The position numbers and the translations under genes are program-made. Under the pieces are notes generated by a model. That model searched no databases. It saw only the letters and a program-made list of their open reading frames with translations, and was not told where the DNA came from. From NCBI GenBank assembly GCA_900660155.1, contig CABFPE010000442.1, positions 172,741 to 236,740 on the forward strand: a stretch of DNA of 64,000 bases. The letters are read 5' to 3'. How positions within the stretch are numbered: the stretch's first letter is position 1; each line of letters begins with the position of its first letter. Of the stretch, positions 40,501 through 48,671 are shown one piece after another. This stretch comes from Hofstenia miamia (Eukaryota > Xenacoelomorpha > Acoela > Hofsteniidae).

Positions 40501-43500
40501 AAACGTTAAAAAACATTAAAAATGATTCTGTAATACAATTCTAGATTTTTCGATTAATCCACGATGTTGCAATGTATAAATTTCAAGTATTATGAATTGC
40601 TAAGAATCTCCCAACTTTTTAAAAATAATTTAGAAATGAAAATTATCAAATTTTTGTTCATACTAAAAAATTCAAATATTACATATGTGCAAATGGTCAT
40701 TGCAATAAATTAATATATTTACTCTTCTCTCTTACAGAAATCTGTCCCTTAGTATTTGAATGAACGTAAACTGCCTAAAAATTAAATATTGGAGTGTTGA
40801 AAACGAAAGTAATCATATAGAAATGGAATAATTTTTCCAAAGATCCCGGAAATATTTGAAAAGCCGATAGACAAAAATTACCAAATTATATCCAATAAAC
40901 AAATATATAAGACAGAAAACACGTGGTGGAATCACTGTGCATTATTGTCCCCTGGAAACATCGTTTTGAAGTCTTGTAAACAGCGTTAAACAATCAACGC
41001 ATTGGTAGTTGGTATTTAAGTGATAAGAAAACTTACCGGATTGGATAGTGGAGGTGGGTATGGAATAATATAGTTCGCTGCAGGATCAATATCGGGCTTG
41101 TTGCCTAAATCTTTTGTAAAGCATTATCTTGTAATTCATTTAAGTGTTAATTCAAAAAGTATTTGATTCAAATTTAAATTTAATGTTGAAAGAAATCATT
41201 ATAACGAATAAAATAAGTTGTTTCAAAATTCAATGTTTGTGGTATTTATCAATGTTGAATTCATTAAATCTCAATATTCAGATGGCATCCTTTCCACTTT
41301 TACAAAGGAATGGAATGCAAAAAATTTTAACAATTTACTTTAGGTCCTGTGCAAATTATACATTTGCCGCTAGGCCAGCAATTAGATGAAACCAGATTGT
41401 TCACATAATTGCGCATACTTAATCTGTGATTAAAATAGTTTCACCCCTGGGAAGATAACAAAATGTTTGCAATAACATTTCCTTTAAAAAATTTGTTTAT
41501 TTGTTTTGCATTTTTTTGGAATTTTCGAATATATATATTAAGTTGTTGGTAAATATTTTCCATAAATTAGCAATTTGCTAATTACCTTTGCAAGCGGTTC
41601 CTGAATCTTCATCTTTTATGTAAACATCAGATTTTTCCTAAATGATATCAATTCAAGCGAGTTTACAAAATAGACAATGGAAACAATAAAATTAAAACAA
41701 ACAAAAGAAATTGTCTATAATAAAAATAATTATTTAAACATTGACTTCAAAGCCCAGCAAACAACTTAATTATAGGAAAAAGGAATTCATCCAATTCATC
41801 AATTCGCTAAATTATAAGAATGAATGACGATGTGCAGAATGTCCATTGTTCGTTCGAGATTACCTAGCAAAGATTTTCAAAATAATTTAATAAAATGACA
41901 AGCGAACGTTGGTTGACTTGACTCACAGTATACAGCAGCTCGATGCCACAAAGGGCAGTTGATGACTTTGAAGTTTAATATACAAACTCACGTAAATAAA
42001 ACTATTTCTCTGAGTTCACTAACTTTATTAGACCTGCATTGACATTCATGAAACAGAAATCACCGAAATAAATTCAAAACTGGCATCTATATTACAGACA
42101 ATTCAGACTTATGTGCGATTAATTGAAGAATAATTTTCATTAACAAATTCTCAAAAACCTCTATTCAATTGCACAGTCAAAATTCAACTAACACTTGTAT
42201 TTATTGGACAATTAACCGATATTACATTTGCTCTTGAATTGGACAGTGTACAAATGGTAACACTAAATCAAGACTGTCACAACACAAATTATTAAAGAGT
42301 TATTATTTATATGCTGACTTTTAAATTAAAAAAATCAATTGAGAGTTTATTAAATCTATTAAAAATTTCCAACATTTTTTGAAAAACTTATTGGGGACTT
42401 TGTGCTAATCTGACATCTATGTCTTAAATTTTCCTAAATTGAAAATAAAGAAATTAATGTTGAAAAACTTCTGATTGTTGAAATAAATTATTATATAACT
42501 ATAACTCTATGCAGAGCATTGTTACGAATTTTTAATAATACTAAATTTACACATTTTTTAATTTCCAAAGAATTATCGTCAAAATTAATATCAGATTAAA
42601 TATTTGGATAGGCGATATTACATATTAATGCAAAATTCTGATGTTTACAAAATATGCTGCAATCACAAATTGAAATTGATGTTCGAAAATAAATTTTAAA
42701 ATGGATGCAGAAATAACACCAAGTTGCAAACAACAAATAATTAATATGATGAAGTGTTGATAAAGCGGTACTCTTTGATTCTAATCAGAAACATATTTAC
42801 AAACAACTAAGCAAGATGATGTGTACAGAAACGTTCGTCTGGTCATCCTTCAAAGAAATCATGTCACAAATTACTAATTTCAATAAGAATTTGCAGTATA
42901 ATTATGCAATTTAAAAAGTAATTAAAAGAATGATAAAGTTTACTAAACCGCTTAATTACTGCGCCTGAATTTCAGCCTTACCTTCAATGAAATTTTAAAC
43001 TACATACCATGGAATGTCAACACCCAAATAATCATGTTAAATTAATTTTACAAATTAAAATGGGCTAATTTTTTAACAATTTACCAGTAAATAATTATGC
43101 AGTCACCATAGAATGTTATATTTTTATACGAAACTGATTTGATAATGCCCAAATTTCACTAGATATGTTAGAAAAAAATATAAAAACTTTACGAAATAGT
43201 TTAGATATATTTCCGTGATCAAATGAAGCAGTTTTAAAGCGAATATGTATGAATTTTACACGCCTATACAAAAAATATTAAATTTTGATAAAGACAAATG
43301 GAGCACGAAAATTTTCTGCAATTTGATTGGCTGCTAAAATAATGACTACCTTTTAAAATATAAAAAAATAGTAAAAGAGATTTTAAAAAGGTCAAGTATT
43401 GTGAATACAAAGACGAAATTTTTTTGTACTTTGATTTTGGAGACAAGCTTGAAAAATGATTTTCTTAAGGAGAACTGTTCGCTTTGAATTTGTGATGTCA

Positions 43501-45602
43501 TCAAATATGAAAAATATCAAAAAGAAATTTCGCTAAATTTTTAATAGGTGTGCTAATTGCTTAATGAGAACAATAAAATTCTGTCGTGCAATACCTCAAA
43601 GCAAATATCAAAAACAAATTTCTTCAAAATTTTACTAATTTCGATACATTTTTATGCGTTTGTTAATAGGTTTTTAAGTAATCCAATGTATTGAGTCGTT
43701 TTACAAGAAATTCCCATTAAAAACACCCATAAACCTACAAACGCTTTATTTTATTTAGCAGCATAAAATTTATAAAATAGAAAAAATTTTGCATTAACAA
43801 ATATGCTTGCGAATTAATTATTGGCACAGAGCACACTTTAATTTTTTGGTGTTGACAGAATCACCTCATCAGATTTTAATTAATTCTCGTCGAAAATAAT
43901 TTAAAAAAAAACTAGAATTAAGGTTTTGATAGCTCTTAGAAAGTAGTTTTATTTTTGACACAAATTTTCACAATTAACATTTCAATACGTCATTAAAATA
44001 TTTACAACATATATCATTTAGGAAAAATGTGATTTCATTACACAAAGTCGTTCTTGAATTTGTGATATTCCAATACACATGTGTGTTATGTAAACAAAAA
44101 AATTTTATATCACATAACATAGAAAGGAATTATATAATTTCAATTGCACCATTAATTTGGAATTTTTAAATTTGCTGAAGTAATATTAAGTAAGAATACA
44201 CTTTACTAATTGCAAAAACCAACGGGAAAAAATCTTTAATGGTTGACCATTTTTAAATACATAGGGAAGGTATTTTTTGAAAAAAATTCATTCTTTATAA
44301 ACTCAAAACAGAATAAAGACCAAAAATTAATTTCTGAATTTTACATTATGTATGCACCTTTGTATAATACAAAAAACAGTGTTCATAAGAATTAATATTT
44401 CTGAATACAGGGAACATTTTATCAAAGGCATGTCGCTTAAATATACATTACGGGATAATGAAGCATTCAAAGTTTTTTACTAAAGTCAAATTTAGTTCAA
44501 AGAAAATATTTCAAAGCGAATCGACGCTTTTACATTGAACAGAGAACTTAAGAGAGTTTTAATTGTAAACGAAATTTAATTGCAAAAAGCCATCGCGTTA
44601 AAATAGAAAAAAAGTGCTTGGGCAGATTCTTTTTTCAAATGAACTTTTTTAGCCATTAAAAGACTAATTTATGTTACAGTTAGACAAAAATAAGAAAAAT
44701 AATTTCGTTTACAACTAAAAATATAATCAACGGCTTTGACTTTATACAAACGTTGACAAAATCTTAAAAAACTAAATTACCTCCTTAAAATAAGAAAAAC
44801 AGTTAATTTTAATAAAGAACCAATCAGGGGACAGGTCAAGTTTGTATAAATGATTTTTAGTTTTTTCTTAATTTACTAAATAGCAAAAATCACCTGCACG
44901 AGTGAAGCTGCTATTATTAACCTATTGCTATTTACATTTCTTATTGACGTACTGGGATTGAATATAATTAGGCATGTCTAGTAAAAGGCGGAGTCAGATA
45001 TGGTATATTGCACTAGCAGGCACTTTGTAATTAACAATGTCACTGCCGTTTAATATCAAAATTGAAATCTACACAACTCGTAAATTTTGAAATTTAGATG
45101 ATATTAAAAAATCGACAGATTGCAAATTAGAGATATTCATAAATTAAATTACACTTAACTTTAATAAGACTGAAAACTTTTTGCTAATTATTAAATTTTA
45201 TGAATAAATAATAAAAACTTAATGATATACACTAATAGCATTTATATTTAATTAACACATTATTTTACTAAAAATATATTTTATAATCCAATAAAAGTAT
45301 AAGGCAAAAGCCACTGGCAAAAGGTTGCCGTAATTGTTATTAATTAATGAGCCTGTATAGCATTAAAATTTTTATGCATAAATATTTAAAATTTAGAAAA
45401 ACTAAAACTAAAATATTACTGGATCATTTGATTCGTTGACGAGGGAGTTTTTAATGTCGTTAAATTCAGATGCAATAACTGGTGCCGAGCCTCCATCAGG
45501 CTGCATCAAAGATTCGCCCTCATCATTGTACGTAATGACTTCGTCACTGGCGCCCATCAAACTATCTTCATTGGACCCACCATTGGCTGTTAAGCGTGGC
45601 AT
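8536..45602 (-). CDS. pan: TCF/LEF (pangolin-type) HMG-box transcription factor, whole spliced gene, 9 coding exons
   Basis: Nuclear effector of canonical Wnt signalling: it binds DNA and recruits beta-catenin, or Groucho-type corepressors when the pathway is off. Coding exons (minus strand) are 45602-45420, 41637-41586, 41104-41037, 13022-12914, 12251-12041, 11476-11323, 10872-10698, 10609-10537 and 8983-8536, total 1473 nt, giving 490 aa plus stop with all phases agreeing. Domain order: beta-catenin-binding segment (about 1-31, acidic core D20-E30), [10 protein letters not shown] motif (49-58), Pro/Asn-rich linker, HMG box (about 221-295), basic tail KKKKRKR (301-307), C-clamp (C325, C338, C341, C347), Pro/Gly-rich tail. 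The TAG triplet directly before the ATG is in frame, which fixes the start. Every intron starts GT and ends TTTAG. The symbol is by family: pangolin is the arthropod name, TCF7/LEF1 the vertebrate one. Untranslated exons or alternative first exons cannot be excluded. Confidence 0.95.
8984..10536 (-). other. TCF intron 8
   Basis: A 1553-nt intron that splits the C-clamp. It begins GTATGT and ends TTTAG on the minus strand. Very A+T-rich; a short plus-strand ORF at 10199-10390 looks like chance. No further exon is supportable. Confidence 0.85.
10537..10609 (-). CDS. pan: TCF exon 8: C-clamp first part (aa 318-341)
   Basis: A 73-nt exon that encodes [20 protein letters not shown] and then KHC. 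It supplies Cys325, Cys338 and Cys341 of the zinc-binding C-clamp (family pattern C-R-A-R-[FY]-G...W-C-x-x-C-R-R-K-K-K-C). In Drosophila TCF and vertebrate E-tail TCFs the C-clamp binds GC-rich helper sites near HMG sites. Only 88 nt of intron separate it from exon 7. Acceptor TTTAG, donor GTATGT. Its length is not a multiple of three, so skipping it shifts the frame (see findings). Confidence 0.94.
10698..10872 (-). CDS. pan: TCF exon 7: second half of HMG box and basic tail (aa 260-317)
   Basis: Starts [18 protein letters not shown], continues to [10 protein letters not shown] (end of HMG box, aa 295), then ANGMG and the basic tail KKKKRKR (aa 301-307), which acts in the family as nuclear localisation signal and DNA-affinity extension. 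The five residues between RDNY and the lysine run are longer than in the common [12 protein letters not shown] arrangement. The donor is GTAGGC, leaving one base of an Asp codon. The reverse strand over this exon carries a 99-codon open frame that is only a shadow. Confidence 0.95.
11323..11476 (-). CDS. pan: TCF exon 6: first half of HMG box (aa 208-259)
   Basis: Encodes a basic lead-in and then [20 protein letters not shown] and [15 protein letters not shown]. This is close to the canonical TCF/LEF HMG box ([31 protein letters not shown]). The box binds the minor groove at CTTTGWW and bends DNA. The donor is the weak GTTGGT, exactly at the K/W junction inside helix 2 where many family members also have an intron. 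Acceptor TTTAG. Confidence 0.95.
12041..12251 (-). CDS. pan: TCF exon 5 (aa 138-207)
   Basis: A 211-nt exon encoding a Pro/Asn-rich linker that starts [18 protein letters not shown] and ends NQIGPDGKP. Low complexity and lack of predicted structure are usual for the region just before the TCF HMG box. The acceptor is TTTAG. The donor is GTTAGA; two bases (AG) carry over and join the first A of exon 6 into an Arg codon. In-frame translation continues about 16 codons beyond the donor, so the splice site was chosen by phase and family fit. Confidence 0.88.
12914..13022 (-). CDS. pan: TCF exon 4 (aa 102-137)
   Basis: A 109-nt exon encoding a linker that starts [19 protein letters not shown] and continues through an acidic, aromatic segment to ELENKG. 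It lies between the beta-catenin domain and the HMG box, the general region that contacts Groucho/TLE corepressors in the family; no discrete Groucho motif is recognisable. The acceptor is TTTAG and the donor GTATGT. It starts in phase 0 and leaves one base for exon 5. It is the first exon after the 28-kb intron, so an internal promoter in that intron would yield a form without the beta-catenin domain. Confidence 0.87.
13372..13525. promoter_or_regulatory. putative intronic TCF HMG-site/helper-site pair
   Basis: CTTTGAA at 13372-13378 and again at 13507-13513; the second is 5 bp from GCCGCCG at 13519-13525, matching the helper consensus RCCGCCR. The surroundings (13.2-13.56 kb) are markedly richer in G+C than the rest of the intron and lie just 5' of exon 4. 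Confidence 0.4.
14264..14462. other. assembly gap of 150 N inside a (TA)n tract
   Basis: N from 14281 to 14430, flanked by TA repeats on both sides (14264-14280 and 14441-14462). The assembly evidently failed in a long TA microsatellite. ORFs that cross the gap are meaningless. Confidence 0.95.
15181..15266. promoter_or_regulatory. putative intronic TCF-responsive module
   Basis: TTCAAAG at 15181-15187, ATCAAAG at 15194-15200 and TTCAAAG at 15224-15230 are followed by TGGCGGC at 15260-15266, the reverse strand of GCCGCCA, a full match to the RCCGCCR helper site. Three HMG sites with a helper site inside 86 bp is the architecture of Drosophila Wnt response elements. Function is inferred only. 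Confidence 0.4.
17635..17755. promoter_or_regulatory. putative intronic enhancer with four TCF sites and two CTAATTAG palindromes
   Basis: Within 121 bp: ATCAAAG at 17635-17641 and 17679-17685, TTCAAAG at 17709-17715, and CTTTGAA at 17736-17742 (reverse strand of TTCAAAG), all WWCAAAG. The palindrome CTAATTAG, a paired-class/Antp-type homeodomain core, occurs at 17716-17723 and 17748-17755, 32 bp apart, about three helical turns. The segment is richer in G+C than the intron around it. Confidence 0.45.
21518..21600. repeat. possible hAT-like left end, GGGTAC-rich
   Basis: TAGTGATGTGTAAGTACGGG opens a short G+C-richer stretch with GGTACTACCCGCGG and GATCGGGTAAG. TAGTGATG fits a hAT terminus. 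A CCCGGGTA word occurs near 21747, but no right terminus or 8-bp duplication was found, so this may be a truncated copy. Confidence 0.25.
22451..22512. repeat. (TA)n microsatellite with one TG interruption
   Basis: About 31 dinucleotide units in intron 3, the longest intact TA tract in the window, with a single G near 22467. Confidence 0.95.
26677..26941. mobile_element. hAT MITE (GGAGC-type) in TCF intron 3, perfect 8-bp target duplication
   Basis: 265 bp flanked by GTAAAAAC at 26669-26676 and 26942-26949, an exact 8-bp duplication as hAT transposases make. The ends are CAGGGCTGCG (left) and, inward from the right, CAGAGATTCGGAGCAGG, which fit the hAT CAGNGNT terminus. The interior near both ends repeats GGAGC/GCTCC words (GGAGTCCGAGC, GAGCTGGAGC, CTGGAGCAGC), a typical sub-terminal array of presumed transposase-binding sites. 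It has no coding capacity and must have been moved by an unseen autonomous hAT. The perfect duplication suggests a rather young insertion. Confidence 0.85.
29666..29743 (+). repeat. 39-bp tandem duplication, two diverged copies
   Basis: Copy one starts CAGTTGCTTATTATTTC at 29666 and copy two CAGTTGCTTATTTTTTCG at 29705; both end in TCAGCCTC. An intronic local duplication. Confidence 0.6.
33849..34038. mobile_element. piggyBac-like MITE in TCF intron 3
   Basis: 190 bp with ends CCCTTAAGCGCATA (left) and CCCTTAATTACATA (right, read inward), 11 of 14 identical, flanked by TTAG at 33845-33848 and TTAA at 34039-34042. TTAA targets and CCC termini are the piggyBac signature. Inverted internal words (GGTATGGGTCAATTTGAC against GGTCCATTTAACCCATAC) strengthen the pairing. 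No coding sequence. Confidence 0.55.
36603..36860. promoter_or_regulatory. putative intronic enhancer island with TCF-like sites
   Basis: TTCAAAG at 36603-36609, CTTTGAT at 36650-36656, TTCAAAG at 36838-36844, and the weaker GTCAAAG at 36854-36860, in a G+C-richer island of intron 3. Overlapping ORFs of 60-85 codons on both strands reflect the lower A+T content; none resembles a known protein to me. Confidence 0.3.
41037..41104 (-). CDS. pan: TCF exon 3 (aa 79-101)
   Basis: A 68-nt exon encoding [18 protein letters not shown] followed by LSNP. The tyrosine/proline-rich stretch recalls the YPFIMIPDL region that follows the beta-catenin domain in vertebrate TCFs. The acceptor is TTTAG and the donor the strong GTAAGT. 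It starts with two bases that complete the Gly codon begun in exon 2 and ends in phase 0, so the frame agrees on both sides. It sits at the 5' edge of the 28-kb intron 3. Confidence 0.87.
41586..41637 (-). CDS. pan: TCF exon 2 (aa 62-78)
   Basis: A 52-nt micro-exon encoding [17 protein letters not shown] and the first base of a split Gly codon. The acceptor is TTTAG and the donor GTAATT. It was found by demanding a phase-0 start after exon 1 and a one-base overhang into exon 3; the read is acidic linker with no catalytic motif. It is too short for ordinary ORF detection. Its length is 1 mod 3, so skipping it alone would break the frame. Confidence 0.85.
41638..45419 (-). other. TCF intron 1
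   Basis: A 3782-nt intron between exons 1 and 2, starting GTAATA and ending TTTAG. A+T-rich throughout. A single CTTTGAA HMG-type site lies near 41966. I see no further exon or repeat of note. Intron 2 (41105-41585, 481 nt), intron 4 (12252-12913, 662 nt), intron 5 (11477-12040, 564 nt), intron 6 (10873-11322, 450 nt) and intron 7 (10610-10697, 88 nt) are likewise unremarkable. Confidence 0.8.
45420..45602 (-). CDS. pan: TCF exon 1: start codon and beta-catenin-binding domain (aa 1-61)
   Basis: Encodes residues 1-61, starting MPRLTANGG. Residues 20-30 ([11 protein letters not shown]) match the family core that docks on the beta-catenin armadillo groove; vertebrate TCFs have DE-hI-xF-KDEGE at this place. 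Residues 49-58 match the second conserved block, DVKSSLVNES in vertebrates. A TAG immediately upstream is in frame with the ATG, so translation cannot start farther 5' on an unspliced message. The donor GTAATA follows codon 61 (Pro) in phase 0. The domain lacks the glycine run of vertebrate TCFs, and the residue before the DEGE core is Asn rather than the usual Lys. Confidence 0.93.
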
Positions 45603-45900
45603 CTAGGATCGTGTACAAAGCGTGTATTTACAGATTTGTACGTATGATTACAAAACGAAAAGCGAGCTGCTCAGGCGAGTGCTACAGATGAAAGTGAAAG
45701 CCGCCGTCGGTACTTCAAACAACACCGCCAGTCGCTGTACGCGCGCTCTGACACGGCACCACGAGCCGCACTCTCAGCCTATCTAATTAAGGCGGCAACA
45801 TCAAAGCGCAACAACGAATTCGATTAATCAAATGCTCGCTAGATGGTGTACAGAAACAGCTGTGCGATCACCTGAATGATTAACTTTACTATAAAACGAA
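45603..45900 (-). promoter_or_regulatory. 5'UTR and proximal promoter region of the TCF gene
   Basis: About 200 bp with many CpGs (45650-45850) directly upstream of the ATG, contrasting sharply with the A+T-rich surroundings. It holds GCCGCCG at 45700-45706 and ACCGCCA at 45724-45730, both matching the Drosophila C-clamp helper consensus RCCGCCR, and ATCAAAG at 45800-45806, matching the HMG consensus WWCAAAG. No convincing TATA box or initiator was identified, so the start site is unknown. Confidence 0.5.
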
Positions 45901-46454
45901 CATTATTTATTCAAGTTTATTACATGACAAAATTAGCATTAGCAAAACACCTGTGGTAGCCAATTGTAAAATCTTGCGCCCATCTTAATTTTCGACCAGA
46001 TACTAATTAAAAAGTAAATATCTTTAAATACAAAATTATTTTAATCTCATTTATTATTTTTAATAAATACATTAAGAAAAAAATAATTACTTTATTGAAT
46101 CACATGAAAATTCTTTAAATTTGATTATTTAATAAATTTATCTTGTGATGATTAAATATTTATTGCAAAAAGAATTTGAATATTAATAGCAATTTTGTAT
46201 AATTTTATATATGTATAATTGTGTATACTTTATGAAATATGTTACTTTGTTCTTCGAATAAAATAACTTCGAATAAAATTCAATTTCAGAAAATTTCGTG
46301 ACAGATGAAAACTAAATTTGATTTTCATTTTGATTTTTTAAGCATTAAGGGCGTATTGAGGTATAACTAATAATTTATCACGTATTGTTTCATAGACAAC
46401 CTATGAAAAATATTTACTAATCCAATGTATAATTTTTGTCAATATGGAGGGAGC

Positions 46455-46457
<3 letters not shown>

Positions 46458-46495
<38 letters not shown>
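46458..46495. repeat. (TA)n microsatellite
   Basis: About 19 uninterrupted units in the upstream flank. Shorter TA tracts also occur at 7549-7564, 11819-11833, 47557-47570 and 56422-56431. Confidence 0.95.
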
Positions 46496-46497
<2 letters not shown>

Positions 46498-46542
46498 CTT
46501 ACTTCAGAAAAATTTATAAATATTGTTTTTGTTATATGAAGG

Positions 46543-46566
46543 CACAGACTACTTTAGTAGTCTGTG
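46543..46566. repeat. perfect 10-bp hairpin with 4-nt loop
   Basis: CACAGACTAC and its inverse GTAGTCTGTG separated by TTTA, 48 bp right of a (TA)n tract. No flanking duplication noticed. Confidence 0.6.
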
Positions 46567-48268
46567 ATGAATATGATTTTATGAAAAGCATAAAATATTC
46601 CATTTTGGACAAAGCTATTCCTAGATACAAAAATATAGTGATTAACTTTATATTATTTAAGTGTCTGTTATATATAAAAGTTAGTTTTTAAACAACACAG
46701 TTAAGCATTAATTATATAATTTGAAATACAATAAGGAAGTAGAAATCAAATTTAGATTTTCTTAAATTGGAGTATGATTCTCTTTTACACAATTGTCACT
46801 CAACAATTCTACAAAGCTAGTTTATTAGTTTGTAACAGCGGGTTTTATAAATTCATTTATTTAGAGAGTCGGTTTTGATTAAAAAACCAGAAATATGATT
46901 AAAAACAGTGGGGAAATAGAAATATATATTAAGCCCACTGAGAAGTCTTTTGAATTGAGAATAAGTTGATGCACAAAATTATTTATTAGTGAATTTTCAA
47001 TATTCTAACATAAATTATTTATTAGCAACAAAAAAGTTTTTGTAATTTTGCTCACAGAAATGTGCTCAAGATTTTGAAAATTTTCTAAAAAATATTTCAC
47101 ATTCACTACATTCCTTACAATGAATACATGAGTCATGAGTTTATGTGAAAAATCAGACTGAAAACTTATGCATTTTTGCAGTTAGAATTATAAAACAAAA
47201 TACGAATTTTGGTACGTAAAAATATTTTAATTACATTTTATACTTGTCTATGATTTGCTAACTAACGTTATGCATTTCGATAGATGGCGTTATAGATAAA
47301 TATATTAATGAAGTTTTGAAACTAAATTGGCAAATTATATTGCTTTAGCACAAGAAGTTTTTATTAAATGTAATATTACTATTTAAGCTGCATCGATGTA
47401 CATAATGTATTTCCTAAAATATATTAATATGACTGAATTAATGAAATAAAATGTCAACAAATTCAAATTTTTATGATCTAAAGTTGTAATTATTACTTAG
47501 TATTTGAAGTTATATTTATTTCTATTAATTTATCAAACACAGACTTCTGACCTGTATATATATATATATTTAGTACAGTATATTTTAGTGTAATTTAAAT
47601 TAGTTGTACAAAATTTTCAATTCAAGTTGAAACTTAATATAATTGATATTTTTCGGGAAACAAGCCATCACATGTATTCATGTTGTATTTAAACATTTTG
47701 CAAAGCAACTGCGCTGATTAACAAGAAATCTATTCCTATAGGCTGTTGTAGAGGGCTGAAAGCTGACAGGGCATTGCCAAAATTAATAGTACACTAGTTT
47801 ACTGTACATTTGCGATTAACAGCACAGCTACCAAGATCACTAAATCATTTCTGACTAAAACAAAAATATCTAAACGCCCAAAATACAGGATTTAAGATGT
47901 ACAATGTGATTGCTGCTCATTAGACGCTTGATTATCAAAGAATTGTCGTGACGGAATTCTCTAAAACTTTAAGGAAACCTTCTCTTTTGGATGTGATGAC
48001 GTATCATTTTGAAATGATGGGGTAGAACGTTCGTTTCCTATTGTAACTCATAAAATTCCACGCTTTCGCTTGATACTAATTTAGATTGTAGCAACAAATA
48101 GAAATCTCATAAAATTTATTAGTGTAATATTTTGCAATAGCAATTTGTATTCTTAGATGTACGAAAACTTGCATTCAAGCAGATACAGCGATGAGTTTAA
48201 TAAAAATTTCTGTAAATTATTTTATATATTTCGAAACCTGATGCTGTTAATTATTATACAGTTACATG

Positions 48269-48671
48269 CAGAGTGGAAAACGGGACGGAATATAAGGCGA
48301 GACTGGACAGGATGAAACTTTTTAACCAAAACAAGTTCGGGGCGAGATTTTTCAAAACAGTAAGGTAGATGACAAAATAAAAATAACAAAATAATTCTTG
48401 ATATTTCTGATTGGATTATCATACATACTTATTCGAATCTTACGTAATAGAAAGATTAGTAATTCGCAGTGGTAAAGCATTAAGCTGGAACATTTCATAT
48501 AATTTTTTTTGAATTAAATCAGATTATTTTCAAAATACGGAACGAAATTTGAGATTCAGGCCCGGGATGGGCACGTAAAAAGCACCGAACGGTACGGGAC
48601 GGGCGAAAAAACAAAAGTAAACGAGCCCGATACGGGTCCGGGATGGAAATTTCGTCTAGTTTCCAACTCTG
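48269..48671. mobile_element. hAT MITE (GGGACGG-type), 8-bp target duplication 7/8
   Basis: 403 bp with CAGAGTGGAAAAC at the left and CAGAGTTGGAAAC read inward from the right. The flanks are GTTACATG (48261-48268) and GTCACATG (48672-48679), 7 of 8 identical. The interior carries CGGGACGG, ACGGGACGGGCG and GTCCGGGATGG words. Two short minus-strand ORFs overlap it by chance. Non-autonomous. Confidence 0.8.

Larger units (their letters stand above)
13023..41036 (-). other. TCF intron 3 (28 kb) with assembly gap, MITEs and putative enhancers
   Basis: A 28,014-nt intron between the beta-catenin-binding and HMG-encoding parts, starting GTAAGT and ending TTTAG on the minus strand. It contains a 150-N gap (14281-14430), a hAT MITE (26677-26941), a piggyBac-like MITE (33849-34038) and long (TA)n tracts. 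Islands visibly richer in G+C than the rest lie near 13.2-13.6, 15.1-15.3, 17.63-17.79, 20.5-20.7, 21.0-21.2, 31.1-31.4, 34.6-34.8, 36.4-36.9 and 39.0-39.4 kb. Apart from those I see featureless A+T-rich sequence. ORFs of 60-87 codons inside it lack family similarity I can recognise and are left out. Confidence 0.85.
45901..48260. other. upstream flank, no gene seen
   Basis: A+T-rich sequence with the TA tract and hairpin listed separately and a 13-mer CGATAGATGGCGT at 47278-47290 shared with intron 3. No ORF or RNA gene is supportable. Confidence 0.6.
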
